Positions 24,976 through 32,383 of a stretch of DNA of 64,000 nucleotides are shown piece by piece. The notes beneath the pieces are model-generated. The model was not told the origin of the DNA, did not search any database, and saw only the letters and a program-made list of their open reading frames with translations. Made by a program: the position numbers and the translations under genes. The stretch spans positions 806,001 to 870,000 of the forward strand of contig NZ_FXTY01000001.1 in NCBI RefSeq assembly GCF_900182745.1, given 5' to 3'. Each line of letters opens with the position of its first letter. Position 1 is the first letter of the stretch. This DNA comes from Shimia sagamensis. Lineage in GTDB: Bacteria; Pseudomonadota; Alphaproteobacteria; Rhodobacterales; Rhodobacteraceae.

Positions 24976-25647
24976 TCATTCGGTGGGTGTATTTGCGTTC
25001 CGACCGGCCAAAATAACGCTGATTGTATAAGCGGCGTCTGGGGTCATTCCAGCCATGATGCCCGCAGCGGATTCCGGCTTCATGCGTCCGATGAAACCAG
25101 CAGAGAATTTTGGGTCCATCTCTTCGAACAGAGCTGCCACATCTTTGGGTTTCATCGTTTCATACACTTGGGTGAGGCGCAGAAGATCGTCTTCGGCGGC
25201 AGTCTCCGACAGCGCTATCAGGCCGCGCAAGCGCCCTTCCGCGTCTTCCAAAGCAGCCAGTTTGCGGGACACTTCACCGTCTGCAAGATTCAATGCTTGC
25301 AAGCGGTTTTTGATTTCAGATTCGCGCTGCTCAATACGCTGCTCGCGTTCTTTGAATACGGCCATCAGCTCGCGCAGATCTTCAGGCGGCTCGCAGCTTT
25401 CCGGCTTTGCCATATTGGCAAGCGGCGAGTCAAAAAGCGGCTCTTCACGCGCCATGGCTTCGTTGGCGCTGATGCCCACACGCACAGTGGCGGAAGCAAT
25501 CAAAAACGTCGCAATCAGAAACAGACTTCCTTTGGACTGTTTCCGGCGTGCATTTTTCTTGGCCTTTGGCTTTGCAGCCGGAGCAACCGGCTTGGTCAGC
25601 GTTTCGGCCGCCGCTTTGGCGCGGGATTTTTTGGCATCTTTTTTCAT
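24976..25647 (-). CDS. motE: MotE-family motility protein (MgtE_N-like domain)
   Basis: A 223-residue protein: a basic Lys/Ala/Pro-rich N-terminal 40 residues, one hydrophobic segment (about 42-60), a long coiled coil (90-150, FKEREQRIEQRESEIKNRLQ), and a C-terminal domain with TMKPKDVAALFEEMDPKFS and GRMKPESAAGIMAGM, the pattern shared by MotE and MgtE N-terminal domains. In Sinorhizobium, MotE is a periplasmic chaperone for the stator accessory MotC. The position just upstream of motA and a large exported protein gives the same context. Orthology is not certain because the anchor and coiled coil differ in length. Confidence 0.72.
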   Translation of the reverse strand: MKKDAKKSRAKAAAETLTKPVAPAAKPKAKKNARRKQSKGSLFLIATFLIASATVRVGISANEAMAREEPLFDSPLANMAKPESCEPPEDLRELMAVFKEREQRIEQRESEIKNRLQALNLADGEVSRKLAALEDAEGRLRGLIALSETAAEDDLLRLTQVYETMKPKDVAALFEEMDPKFSAGFIGRMKPESAAGIMAGMTPDAAYTISVILAGRNANTPTE

Positions 25648-25661
25648 CGCATACGCTCCAG

Positions 25662-26294
25662 TTAGGCGACGTGGCGTTTAAATATTGGGCCGGCTTCCGG
25701 TTCTTTGGCCTTGGCCGATGGCTGAGGTGCCGTTGGCGTGGCCTCCGCCTGCATTGCAGCTAAAGCCATGGCCGCCTTTTTCTGGGCTTTCTTCTTAGCC
25801 TTTTTCTTGGCGCGGCGGATCAACTTGGCTTCCTCCGCTGCAAGGGCTTCTGCCTGAATTCGGGCCCAATCTTCGTCGTCTGCTGTTTCCACAGATGTTC
25901 CGATTTCGACCTCATCCGACACAGCCTCAGCAACCGCTGCCTCTTCTTTGGCGGCTTCTGGAGCGGCTGTTTCCGCTTCTGACGCAGCTTTGGCTTTTGC
26001 AGGTTTTGCGTCTTCGATGTCGTGCATTGCCGCCATCATGAGCTCAAGGCGTTTAGAAACCCCTTCGGCGCGCTGGGTCAGAGCTTCGAGTCTTTCCGTA
26101 GACTTTCCGGCTGTGACCTGTGCGGCCTTAAGCGTGCGCGTCATGTCATCCACTTGTGCGGATAAAACGGCCACGGCGCCACCAACGCCGGATTCCAAAT
26201 CATTAAATTTCGAAAGGCGCCGCGCCAGAACAAAACAATAAATGCCTGCCCCAAGGGCACCGGCTACCAACAAGATATCTGCAATCAAGTTCAT
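25662..26294 (-). CDS. Membrane-anchored coiled-coil protein of unknown function
   Basis: A 210-residue protein I cannot assign. Residues 3-25 are one membrane anchor (IADILLVAGALGAGIYCFVL), followed by a coiled coil (about 30-95, with SAQVDDMTRTLKAAQVTAGK). The rest is low-complexity Ala/Glu/Lys, with a strongly basic Lys/Ala block (residues 160-185) and a Pro-rich tail. The protein most likely faces the cytoplasm. It lies between fliL copy 2 (11 nt away) and motE (14 nt away), so it is co-expressed with stator genes. It may be a scaffold or stator-assembly factor; this is inference. Confidence 0.6.
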   Translation of the reverse strand: MNLIADILLVAGALGAGIYCFVLARRLSKFNDLESGVGGAVAVLSAQVDDMTRTLKAAQVTAGKSTERLEALTQRAEGVSKRLELMMAAMHDIEDAKPAKAKAASEAETAAPEAAKEEAAVAEAVSDEVEIGTSVETADDEDWARIQAEALAAEEAKLIRRAKKKAKKKAQKKAAMALAAMQAEATPTAPQPSAKAKEPEAGPIFKRHVA

Positions 26295-26305
26295 CTCGAC
26301 ACTCC

Positions 26306-26800
26306 TCAGTTCAATACGAATTCCATGACCAGAAGGTCAGAAACACGTTCAGGTCCGGTTACAATTTGCACGCGGCGCAACATTTGCGACCGCAAGGTCA
26401 CAAGCGCGTCCGGCGATTCGATGTCCGATGTGTTGAGCGCGCGCAGATAGCCGTTCAGCACATCCACAACCCGCGGCAACACCCGTTCAACTTCTTCCTG
26501 GTGGTCGCTGGGCACCTCTAGTTGCGCACGAAAACGCAGATAGTCGGCCCCGCCACTGGACGTCAGTGAAACAATAAGAGGGTCCATGCCGACGTAGACC
26601 ACGTCGGGTAGAGCTTTGATCTCTTCTGCTGGCGCCGATTCTTCGGTCGTTTCAGCGGAATCATCTCCCAATATCATGCCCGAATAGACGGCATAGAAAC
26701 CGCCACCGCCGCCAGCCAAAGCCAGCACAAGCCCAATGATTAAAGGGAGTTTTGACGCTTTTTTCTGTGCGCCCTCTGTCTCGACAGTTTCGTCAGTCAT
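26306..26800 (-). CDS. fliL: Flagellar basal-body-associated protein FliL (copy 2)
   Basis: A 164-residue FliL paralogue. The ATG at 26800 has GGAA 8 nt upstream and is preferred over the GTG at 26839. One membrane span (about residues 19-38, LPLIIGLVLALAGGGGGFYA) is followed by an acidic linker and a FliL domain with VGMDPLIVSLTSSGGADYLR and VVDVLNGYLRALN. It differs clearly from copy 1 at 15955, so this is an old duplication, not a recent one. As first gene of the stator/export operon, it probably supports the MotA stator. Confidence 0.87.
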   Translation of the reverse strand: MTDETVETEGAQKKASKLPLIIGLVLALAGGGGGFYAVYSGMILGDDSAETTEESAPAEEIKALPDVVYVGMDPLIVSLTSSGGADYLRFRAQLEVPSDHQEEVERVLPRVVDVLNGYLRALNTSDIESPDALVTLRSQMLRRVQIVTGPERVSDLLVMEFVLN

Positions 26801-26846
26801 CGCAGGTTCCAAATTCTTTGTCCCTGCAACTTCAACCACACAGAAA

Positions 26847-26861
26847 CTAACCGATTGTTAA
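26847..26861. promoter_or_regulatory. Candidate CtrA-like box in the fliL2-fliF divergent region (CTAA-N7-TTAA)
   Basis: CTAA and TTAA are separated by 7 nt (read on the other strand as TTAA-N7-TTAG), one mismatch from the CtrA consensus. The site is 46 nt upstream of the fliL2 start and 62 nt upstream of the fliF start, in the divergent promoter region that controls most basal-body and export genes. CtrA control is inferred. Confidence 0.4.
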
Positions 26862-26923
26862 GCCTGTTGAGGGAAACAGTTTGTGACGGTCGTGCAGAAA
26901 GCGCGATCCCACGGAGAACAGAC

Positions 26924-28570
26924 GTGCAACAATTTTTGAATATGTGGACAGGTATGGACATGCGGCGACGGGTGATCGTCGTGTTGGCCACCATTGCAGT
27001 TTTTGCGACCGTATTGTCATTGGGTCGGGTCGCCACAAAACCAGGAATGTCCCTTCTTTATAGCGGTTTGGAAAGCGGTGCCGCCGGCGAGGTTGTGACG
27101 GCCCTTGAACAACGCGGCGCGATTTACGAAGTGCGCGGCGGCTCAATTTATGTGGCCAACGGCATGCGCGACGAGTTGCGTATGACGCTCGCAAGCGAAG
27201 GTTTGCCCGCTAACACGACTCAGGGTTATGAGCTTCTCGATTCGCTGTCCGGCTTTGGCACCACTTCGCAAATGTTTGATGCCGCTTACTGGCGCGCCAA
27301 AGAAGGTGAGCTGGCCCGCACCATTGTTGTCAGCCCTTTAATCAGCCAAGCCCGCGTGCATATTGCCAATGCGTCTTCAAACCCATTTCAACGGCATATT
27401 AAACCGTCCGCCTCCGTGACGATCACCACGCCTGCCGGGGATTTGCCAAACAAACACGCCCAGGCCCTGAGATTCCTTGTGGCCTCAGCCGTATCCGGCC
27501 TCTCTCCAGAGGATGTCGCTGTTATTGATGGCAGCGGCGGTCTTGTTGGCGTGGCTGATGAAACCACCACCAAAGTGGGTGACAACAAGGAAGAAGAAAC
27601 TCGCCTTGCCGTGCAACGTATGTTGGAAGCGCGGGTTGGTCCGGGAAATGCGGTTGTTGAAGTCAGCATTGAAACTGTGACCGAAACTGAATCCATCACA
27701 GAACGGATTTTTGATCCAGCCAGCCGGGTGGCAATCAGCACAGACACTGAAGAGCGCAGCACCGATTCCCAGAATGCGTCCGGTCAGGTGACCGTGGCTT
27801 CCAATTTGCCTGATGGTGATGCTGCGGAGAATTCTGGCTCCACAAATCAAAACCGCGAAACACGTGAGCGCATCAATTACGAAGTCTCTGAGACCCAACG
27901 TGAGATTCTACGTCAACCGGGTGCGGTAAAACGTATGACCGTTGCGGTTTTGGTCAATGGCACGCAAACCGAGAACGATCTTGGTGAGCCCGTGGTGGAA
28001 CCCCGCCCGGACGCTGAACTTGAGGCTCTGCGCGAACTGGTGGCCTCTGCCGTTGGGTTTGATGAAAATCGGGGTGACGTCATCACCTTGAAGTCGATGA
28101 ACTTCCAGCCGGTTCTGCCAATGGGCACCACCGCGGAATCCTCCATGTTCAAAGGCATGGAACTGGATCTGATGTCGATCATTCAAACCGCTGTTCTGGC
28201 CATCGTAGCGCTGGTCCTTGGGTTGTTTGTTGTGCGCCCATTGCTGGCAGGTAACGGGAACCGTGAGCTCAACGAACTGGGGGACGCCCCAATGCTGCCT
28301 GACTTTGGTGGTGACGATGATTTCCCGGCCATGGCGCCAATGATGGGCGAAATGGGCGGTGCCGATATGGGCATGGCAATGGGCATAGGCGATATGGGCG
28401 GCGAAGTAGGTGGTTTGCCAGATCTCGGCGGCCTGCCGGCGCTGGGCGGCGATGGTGGCGGTATGTCACAATCTGACGCCGCAGACCGTCTGCGTGGCCT
28501 GATCAGCGATCGCAAAGAAGAAACCGTCGAAATTCTCCGCCACTGGTTGGATGATCGGGAGGAAGCTTGA
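26924..28570 (+). CDS. fliF: Flagellar MS-ring protein FliF
   Basis: A 548-residue FliF. The GTG start at 26924 has GGAG 7 nt upstream. The first membrane span is near residues 14-34; the YscJ/FliF domain includes LYSGLESGAAGEVVTALEQR; a second ring-building domain follows, then a second membrane span (about 415-440) and a C-terminal cytoplasmic tail for FliG binding. The tail is unusual for long runs of Met, Gly, Ala and Asp (residues 460-520) before a normal end (SDRKEETVEILRHWLDDREE). It heads the fliF-fliH-fliN-fliP operon. fliG is not in the window. Confidence 0.94.
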   Translation: MQQFLNMWTGMDMRRRVIVVLATIAVFATVLSLGRVATKPGMSLLYSGLESGAAGEVVTALEQRGAIYEVRGGSIYVANGMRDELRMTLASEGLPANTTQGYELLDSLSGFGTTSQMFDAAYWRAKEGELARTIVVSPLISQARVHIANASSNPFQRHIKPSASVTITTPAGDLPNKHAQALRFLVASAVSGLSPEDVAVIDGSGGLVGVADETTTKVGDNKEEETRLAVQRMLEARVGPGNAVVEVSIETVTETESITERIFDPASRVAISTDTEERSTDSQNASGQVTVASNLPDGDAAENSGSTNQNRETRERINYEVSETQREILRQPGAVKRMTVAVLVNGTQTENDLGEPVVEPRPDAELEALRELVASAVGFDENRGDVITLKSMNFQPVLPMGTTAESSMFKGMELDLMSIIQTAVLAIVALVLGLFVVRPLLAGNGNRELNELGDAPMLPDFGGDDDFPAMAPMMGEMGGADMGMAMGIGDMGGEVGGLPDLGGLPALGGDGGGMSQSDAADRLRGLISDRKEETVEILRHWLDDREEA

Positions 28571-29169
28571 TGTCGATTTCACATTTGTTTGAAGATTTTG
28601 GCGGCATCAATGCACCAGAGCCTGAACCAATCGCAGTTCCGGATGAAGGCAATGAAGACGAAATGCTCGAATCATTTGAGCAGGGCTACAAAGCGGGCTG
28701 GGATGACGCAATCAGCGCCAAATCTGAGGAGCACGCCAGCGTGTCTGCAGCGCTTGCCGGTCGTTTGAATGATTTGTCCTTCACCTACCACGAGGCTCGG
28801 GAGGCAATTCTCGCAGACCTCGCCCCGACGGTGGAAAAGGCCATTATGACTGTCCTGCCAGAGCTGGCCCGACAGGCGGTTGGTGCCTTGGCCGTGGAGC
28901 AGCTGAACAAGATTGTGCGCGAAAACAGCGAGACGCCCGTGGTGCTGTCCACGGCGCCGGACTGTTACCAGCCGGTCATTGATGTGATGCCCGAAGACAA
29001 AAAGCTGCCTGTTGAGGTGGTGCGCGACGAAAGCCTGGCAGAAGGCCAGGTGCGTTTTGAGTTTGCCCAACGCGAACGCCTGATTGATCTCAGCGAGGTT
29101 CTGGAAGCCGTCGCTGGCGCCATGACCGCGTTCACACATGAAACACGCAAGGAGGCCCAGAATGGCTGA
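28570..29169 (+). CDS. fliH: Flagellar assembly protein FliH
   Basis: A 199-residue protein with the N-terminal FliH pattern: an acidic start, then GYKAGWDDAISAKSEE (about residues 39-54), a coiled coil and a C-terminal domain like the V/F-type ATPase E/b subunit. FliH holds FliI and links it to the C-ring protein FliN, whose gene follows immediately. The ATG at 28570 shares its A with the fliF stop (TGATG). Primary sequence of FliH is weakly conserved, so context adds weight to the call. Confidence 0.78.
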   Translation: MSISHLFEDFGGINAPEPEPIAVPDEGNEDEMLESFEQGYKAGWDDAISAKSEEHASVSAALAGRLNDLSFTYHEAREAILADLAPTVEKAIMTVLPELARQAVGALAVEQLNKIVRENSETPVVLSTAPDCYQPVIDVMPEDKKLPVEVVRDESLAEGQVRFEFAQRERLIDLSEVLEAVAGAMTAFTHETRKEAQNG

Positions 29170-29446
29170 TCCAACTCTCAAACCCGATTCCGGAAACCCG
29201 TTCACCTCTGTGCCCGTGGAGATCACCATCTCTGTCGGCAAGGCGCGCCCGCTTATTGGCGATCTGCTGAACATGAATGAAAATTCCGTTCTGGCACTCG
29301 ACAAACGTGTGGATGATCCGGTCGAACTTTATGTGGGCGACAAACTCATCGCACGTGGCGAGCTCGAAGAAATGGAAGGTGGACAAGAAGGCCAACTGGC
29401 CGTGCGTCTGACCGAAGTGGCAGAATTCGAAAGCCGCTTGGGATGA
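29162..29446 (+). CDS. fliN: Flagellar motor switch protein FliN
   Basis: A 94-residue FliN composed mainly of one SpoA domain (about residues 18-90) with VEITISVGKARPLIGDLLNM, DKRVDDPVELYVGDKLIARG and the C-terminal VRLTEV. It forms the bottom of the C ring together with FliM and FliG; those two are not in the window. The ATG at 29162 overlaps the fliH stop by 8 nt, and the stop overlaps the fliP start (ATGA). Confidence 0.93.
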   Translation: MADPTLKPDSGNPFTSVPVEITISVGKARPLIGDLLNMNENSVLALDKRVDDPVELYVGDKLIARGELEEMEGGQEGQLAVRLTEVAEFESRLG

Positions 29447-30180
29447 TCCGCGCGGCATTTCTTGCCGTCACCTTTTCGACCGTCTTTCTCTTTATGGCAG
29501 ATCCGGCCGCAGCGCAGGATCTGTCCCTTCCGATAACCGAAGACGGCTCGCTGACGGCACGCAGCATTCAAGTATTCCTTTTGATCACGGTCCTCAGCCT
29601 TGCGCCGGGGATTGCGATCATGGTCACCTGTTTCCCTTTCATCGTGACGGTGCTCTCGATCCTGCGACAGGCCATTGGTTTGCAACAGTCGCCGCCCAAT
29701 ATGATGATGGTCTCTCTGGCGATGTTCCTGACCTATTATGTCATGGAGCCAGTGTTCACCCAGGCCTGGACCACAGGGGTGGAACCCCTGATGGCGGAGT
29801 TGATCGACATTGAAACTGCCTTTGAGCTGACCGCGGAACCCTTCCGTCAATTTATGGCCGCGCGCCTGGACCCGGACACTTACACGCACCTGGCATCCTT
29901 GCGCCCTGACACCGTGGACACGGCCCCAGGCCCTGATGCGCCGTTGTCGGTTCTGGTGCCCAGCTTCATGCTGTCAGAAATCGCCCGCGCATTTCAAATT
30001 GGCTTCCTAATCTTCCTGCCGTTCCTGATCATCGACTTGGTGGTTGCCGCTGTGTTGATGTCCATGGGGATGATGATGGTGCCCCCTGCCATTGTGTCCT
30101 TGCCATTTAAGCTCTCGTTTTTCGTAATTGCGGATGGCTGGAGCCTGATTGCAGGCAGTTTGGTGCGCAGTTACTTCTAG
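29443..30180 (+). CDS. fliP: Flagellar export gate protein FliP
   Basis: A 245-residue FliP. A cleavable signal peptide is visible at residues 1-24 (ending in PAAAQD), as in many FliP proteins. Four membrane spans follow, with the family pattern FIVTVLSILRQAIGLQQSPP and, near the C-terminus, LVVAAVLMSMGMMMVPPAIV. It is the pentameric core of the export gate with FliQ and FliR. Last gene of the fliF operon; a GC-rich hairpin follows at 30186. Confidence 0.96.
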   Translation: MIRAAFLAVTFSTVFLFMADPAAAQDLSLPITEDGSLTARSIQVFLLITVLSLAPGIAIMVTCFPFIVTVLSILRQAIGLQQSPPNMMMVSLAMFLTYYVMEPVFTQAWTTGVEPLMAELIDIETAFELTAEPFRQFMAARLDPDTYTHLASLRPDTVDTAPGPDAPLSVLVPSFMLSEIARAFQIGFLIFLPFLIIDLVVAAVLMSMGMMMVPPAIVSLPFKLSFFVIADGWSLIAGSLVRSYF

Positions 30181-30185
30181 CTCTT

Positions 30186-30217
30186 CACGCGCCGCTTCCC
30201 TTTTGACGCGGCGCGTG
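30186..30217 (+). terminator. Hairpin after fliP
   Basis: A 10-bp perfect stem CACGCGCCGC / GCGGCGCGTG with a 12-nt loop begins 5 nt after the fliP stop. No T-run follows, so it is a possible Rho-assisted or partial terminator that closes the flagellar island. Confidence 0.6.
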
Positions 30218-30269
30218 GCACACAACGGAGAGTGCAATCCGTTAGCGCAATCAGGCGCGGAGAAGTCCC

Positions 30270-31223
30270 ATGAATTTGAAAGCGACCCTGCTGGCCCTGC
30301 TGGCCTTTGCGATCTATTCGACTCATGATGTTGTGGTGAAACACCTCGGTGCAACGTTTTCGCCATTTCAGATTGTGTTCTTTTCGGCCTTGTTTAGCTT
30401 TCCGCTGATCACCTTGATGCTGGTGCGCGACCCCACACATGGCAACCTGCGCCCTGTACACCCGTGGTGGGTTGCGCTGCGATCGCTCTGCGTTGTGATC
30501 TGCCCAACCGCAGCCTTTTACGCCTTCTCCGTTTTGCCCTTGGCGCAGGTCTACGCGCTGCTGTTCTCCACTCCGCTCTTGGTCACGGTCTTGGCCATTC
30601 CCGTTCTTGGCGAAAAAGTGGGTATCTGGCGTATGCTGGCCGTGCTTGTGGGTTTGGTCGGCGTCATGATCGTCGTGCGCCCCGGTGCGACTGACCTTAA
30701 TCTTGGCCATCTCGCTGCTTTGGTGGCTGCGGGTACGGCAGCTCTGCAATCCGTAATCGTACGTAAAATAGGCCAAGATGAGCGTCGCGTTGTGTTGATG
30801 CTTTATCCGCTGTTGATCAGCGTAGTGGTGATGTCCGTCGCTATGGTCTTTGTGTACCAACCTGTCGCAGGGCCTGATTTGGCCGGGTTTGCCGTCGTGG
30901 CCGTCTTTGGCTTCGTCGCCACTTTGTTGATGGTGTCGGCTTACACCCTTGGTGAGGCGGCTCTGGTGGCCCCCATGCAATATTCACAGATCATCTGGGC
31001 GGTGTTCTTTGGCGTGCTGCTCTTTGATGAAACCCCGGACATGGCAACTCTTCTTGGGGCGGCTGTCATTGTGGCCAGTGGTCTCTTTATTATTGCGCGT
31101 GAAGCTACCGGTGGCACGTCTGAACAAACCCCTGTTTTGCGCACACGTTCCCGGGGTCTATCGCCAGGCAATTTCCGCGTGAGCCAAGCTCTGCGCCGGA
31201 CTGAGCGCGATGACAAAATCTGA
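30270..31223 (+). CDS. DMT-family permease (EamA domains)
   Basis: A 317-residue integral membrane protein with ten predicted spans in two repeated EamA halves (about 3-140 and 150-290). Typical segments are VVVKHLGATFSPFQIVFFSA in half one and ALVAPMQYSQIIWAVFFGVL in half two. The family exports or imports small metabolites such as amino acids, S-adenosylmethionine or riboflavin; the substrate here is unknown. It lies between the flagellar island and tRNA-Lys as a single gene, with no clear functional link to either side. Confidence 0.85.
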   Translation: MNLKATLLALLAFAIYSTHDVVVKHLGATFSPFQIVFFSALFSFPLITLMLVRDPTHGNLRPVHPWWVALRSLCVVICPTAAFYAFSVLPLAQVYALLFSTPLLVTVLAIPVLGEKVGIWRMLAVLVGLVGVMIVVRPGATDLNLGHLAALVAAGTAALQSVIVRKIGQDERRVVLMLYPLLISVVVMSVAMVFVYQPVAGPDLAGFAVVAVFGFVATLLMVSAYTLGEAALVAPMQYSQIIWAVFFGVLLFDETPDMATLLGAAVIVASGLFIIAREATGGTSEQTPVLRTRSRGLSPGNFRVSQALRRTERDDKI

Positions 31224-31312
31224 AATCTGCGAGCCAAGATCGAGATAGGCTGTCAGTCCAAGCAACTGAAAAACGTCGCATAGGAGTCTTTTTCTGCTAT
31301 GTCCCGAAACAA

Positions 31313-31339
31313 CAAAACCCCGCCATTGGCGGGGTTTTG
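31313..31339. terminator. Terminator for tRNA-Lys (and possibly the DMT gene)
   Basis: A 12-bp perfect stem (CAAAACCCCGCC with its complement, 3-nt ATT loop). On the minus strand it ends in TTTTGTTGTTT just after the tRNA, the normal layout. From the plus strand, TTTTGTTT follows, so it can also stop transcripts of the permease gene 90 nt upstream. Confidence 0.88.
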
Positions 31340-31347
31340 TTTGAAAG

Positions 31348-31423
31348 TGGTGAGCCGTGATGGGTTCGAACCATCGACCTACTGATTAAAAGTCAGTTGC
31401 TCTACCAGCTGAGCTAACGGCCC
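31348..31423 (-). tRNA. tRNA-Lys (anticodon TTT)
   Basis: A 76-nt gene with encoded CCA end. The acceptor stem GGGCCGT pairs with ACGGCTC (one G-U), discriminator A. The D arm is TAGCTCAGCTGGTAGAGC, the anticodon stem-loop CTGACTTTTAATCAG places TTT at positions 34-36, and the T arm contains GGTTCGAACC. All arms fold. Minus strand, followed by the terminator at 31313-31339. Confidence 0.97.
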
Positions 31424-31528
31424 ACTCTCTGTGTTGGTGCGCGGTTACTAAGCCGACTGACCGAAGGGGTCAAGCCGATTCTCAAGAAAAATTTCGCCAT
31501 ACTGGAAAAGGATGTTCAACGGGCGTAT

Positions 31529-32383
31529 ATGCGCCCAATGGATACACGTGTTGAAACCCCTTTGGCGTTCATGAAAATGCATGGGCTGGGCAATGATTTT
31601 GTCGTTGTAGATGCCCGCGCGCGCGCCTTAGCGCTGACTGAAAACCAGATAATGGCCATTGCGCACCGACAAAAAGGTGTGGGATTTGATCAGCTTGCGG
31701 TGATCACCCTTGGCAAGAAGGGCAGCAACGCCAACGCGCATCTGACGTTTTACAACGCGGATGGCTCAACCTCAGCAGCCTGTGGAAATGCCACCCGTTG
31801 TATCGCGCGACACTTAATAAATGAGTCGGGTGCTGAGTCGCTGACACTCACCACAGATCGCGGCACATTGGTTGCCCGCGAGGCCGGTAACGGACTGGTC
31901 TCCGTGAACATGGGACATCCGCAACTACGCTGGGAGGAGGTGCCTCTGGCGCACGAAATGGAGACGCTGGAGTTGCCCATCGAAGGTGCGCCCACCGCGA
32001 CCGGCATGGGCAATCCCCACTGCACCTTCTTTGTGGAGGATGTGGACAGCGTGGACCTCGAAGCTTTTGGCGCGGCGCATGAGTACCATCCGCTGTATCC
32101 CGAGCGCACCAACGTACAGATCGCGCAGATCGTTGGTGAAAACCACATCCGTATGCGGGTTTGGGAGCGCGGCGTTGGCACCACTTTGGCGTCTGGTTCT
32201 TCTAGCTGTGCCACTGCCGTGGCTGCCGCCCGTCGTGGTCTGACAGGGCGCGAAGTTCAGATTGATCTGGACGGCGGCACACTGTGGATCAACTGGGCGG
32301 AAGATGGCGTCTGGATGACTGGCGAAACCGAACACGTCATGTCAGGCAGTTTCACACCTGAATTCTTGGAGCGGCACAAATGA
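31529..32383 (+). CDS. dapF: Diaminopimelate epimerase-like protein (DapF), variant active site
   Basis: A 284-residue DapF. The N-terminal MKMHGLGNDFVVVDAR and the first active-site Cys (Cys85 in ADGSTSAACGNATR) are present. The second catalytic Cys, expected in the ACG(T/S)G motif, is replaced: the sequence reads ERGVGTTLASGSSSCATA, with Ser222 in the catalytic slot and Thr in place of the usual GET Glu. Cys227 aligns with the later, structural Cys. The family converts LL- to meso-diaminopimelate for lysine and peptidoglycan. Start could also be ATG at 31538. It is coupled to mtaB (ATGA). Activity of this variant is an open point. Confidence 0.85.
   Translation: MRPMDTRVETPLAFMKMHGLGNDFVVVDARARALALTENQIMAIAHRQKGVGFDQLAVITLGKKGSNANAHLTFYNADGSTSAACGNATRCIARHLINESGAESLTLTTDRGTLVAREAGNGLVSVNMGHPQLRWEEVPLAHEMETLELPIEGAPTATGMGNPHCTFFVEDVDSVDLEAFGAAHEYHPLYPERTNVQIAQIVGENHIRMRVWERGVGTTLASGSSSCATAVAAARRGLTGREVQIDLDGGTLWINWAEDGVWMTGETEHVMSGSFTPEFLERHK

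Noticed and set aside
30177-30980. Minus-strand 267-codon frame opposite the DMT permease gene
   Set aside because: It is a His/Gln/Arg-rich antisense frame with no recognisable pattern; the plus strand has a clear ten-span permease.
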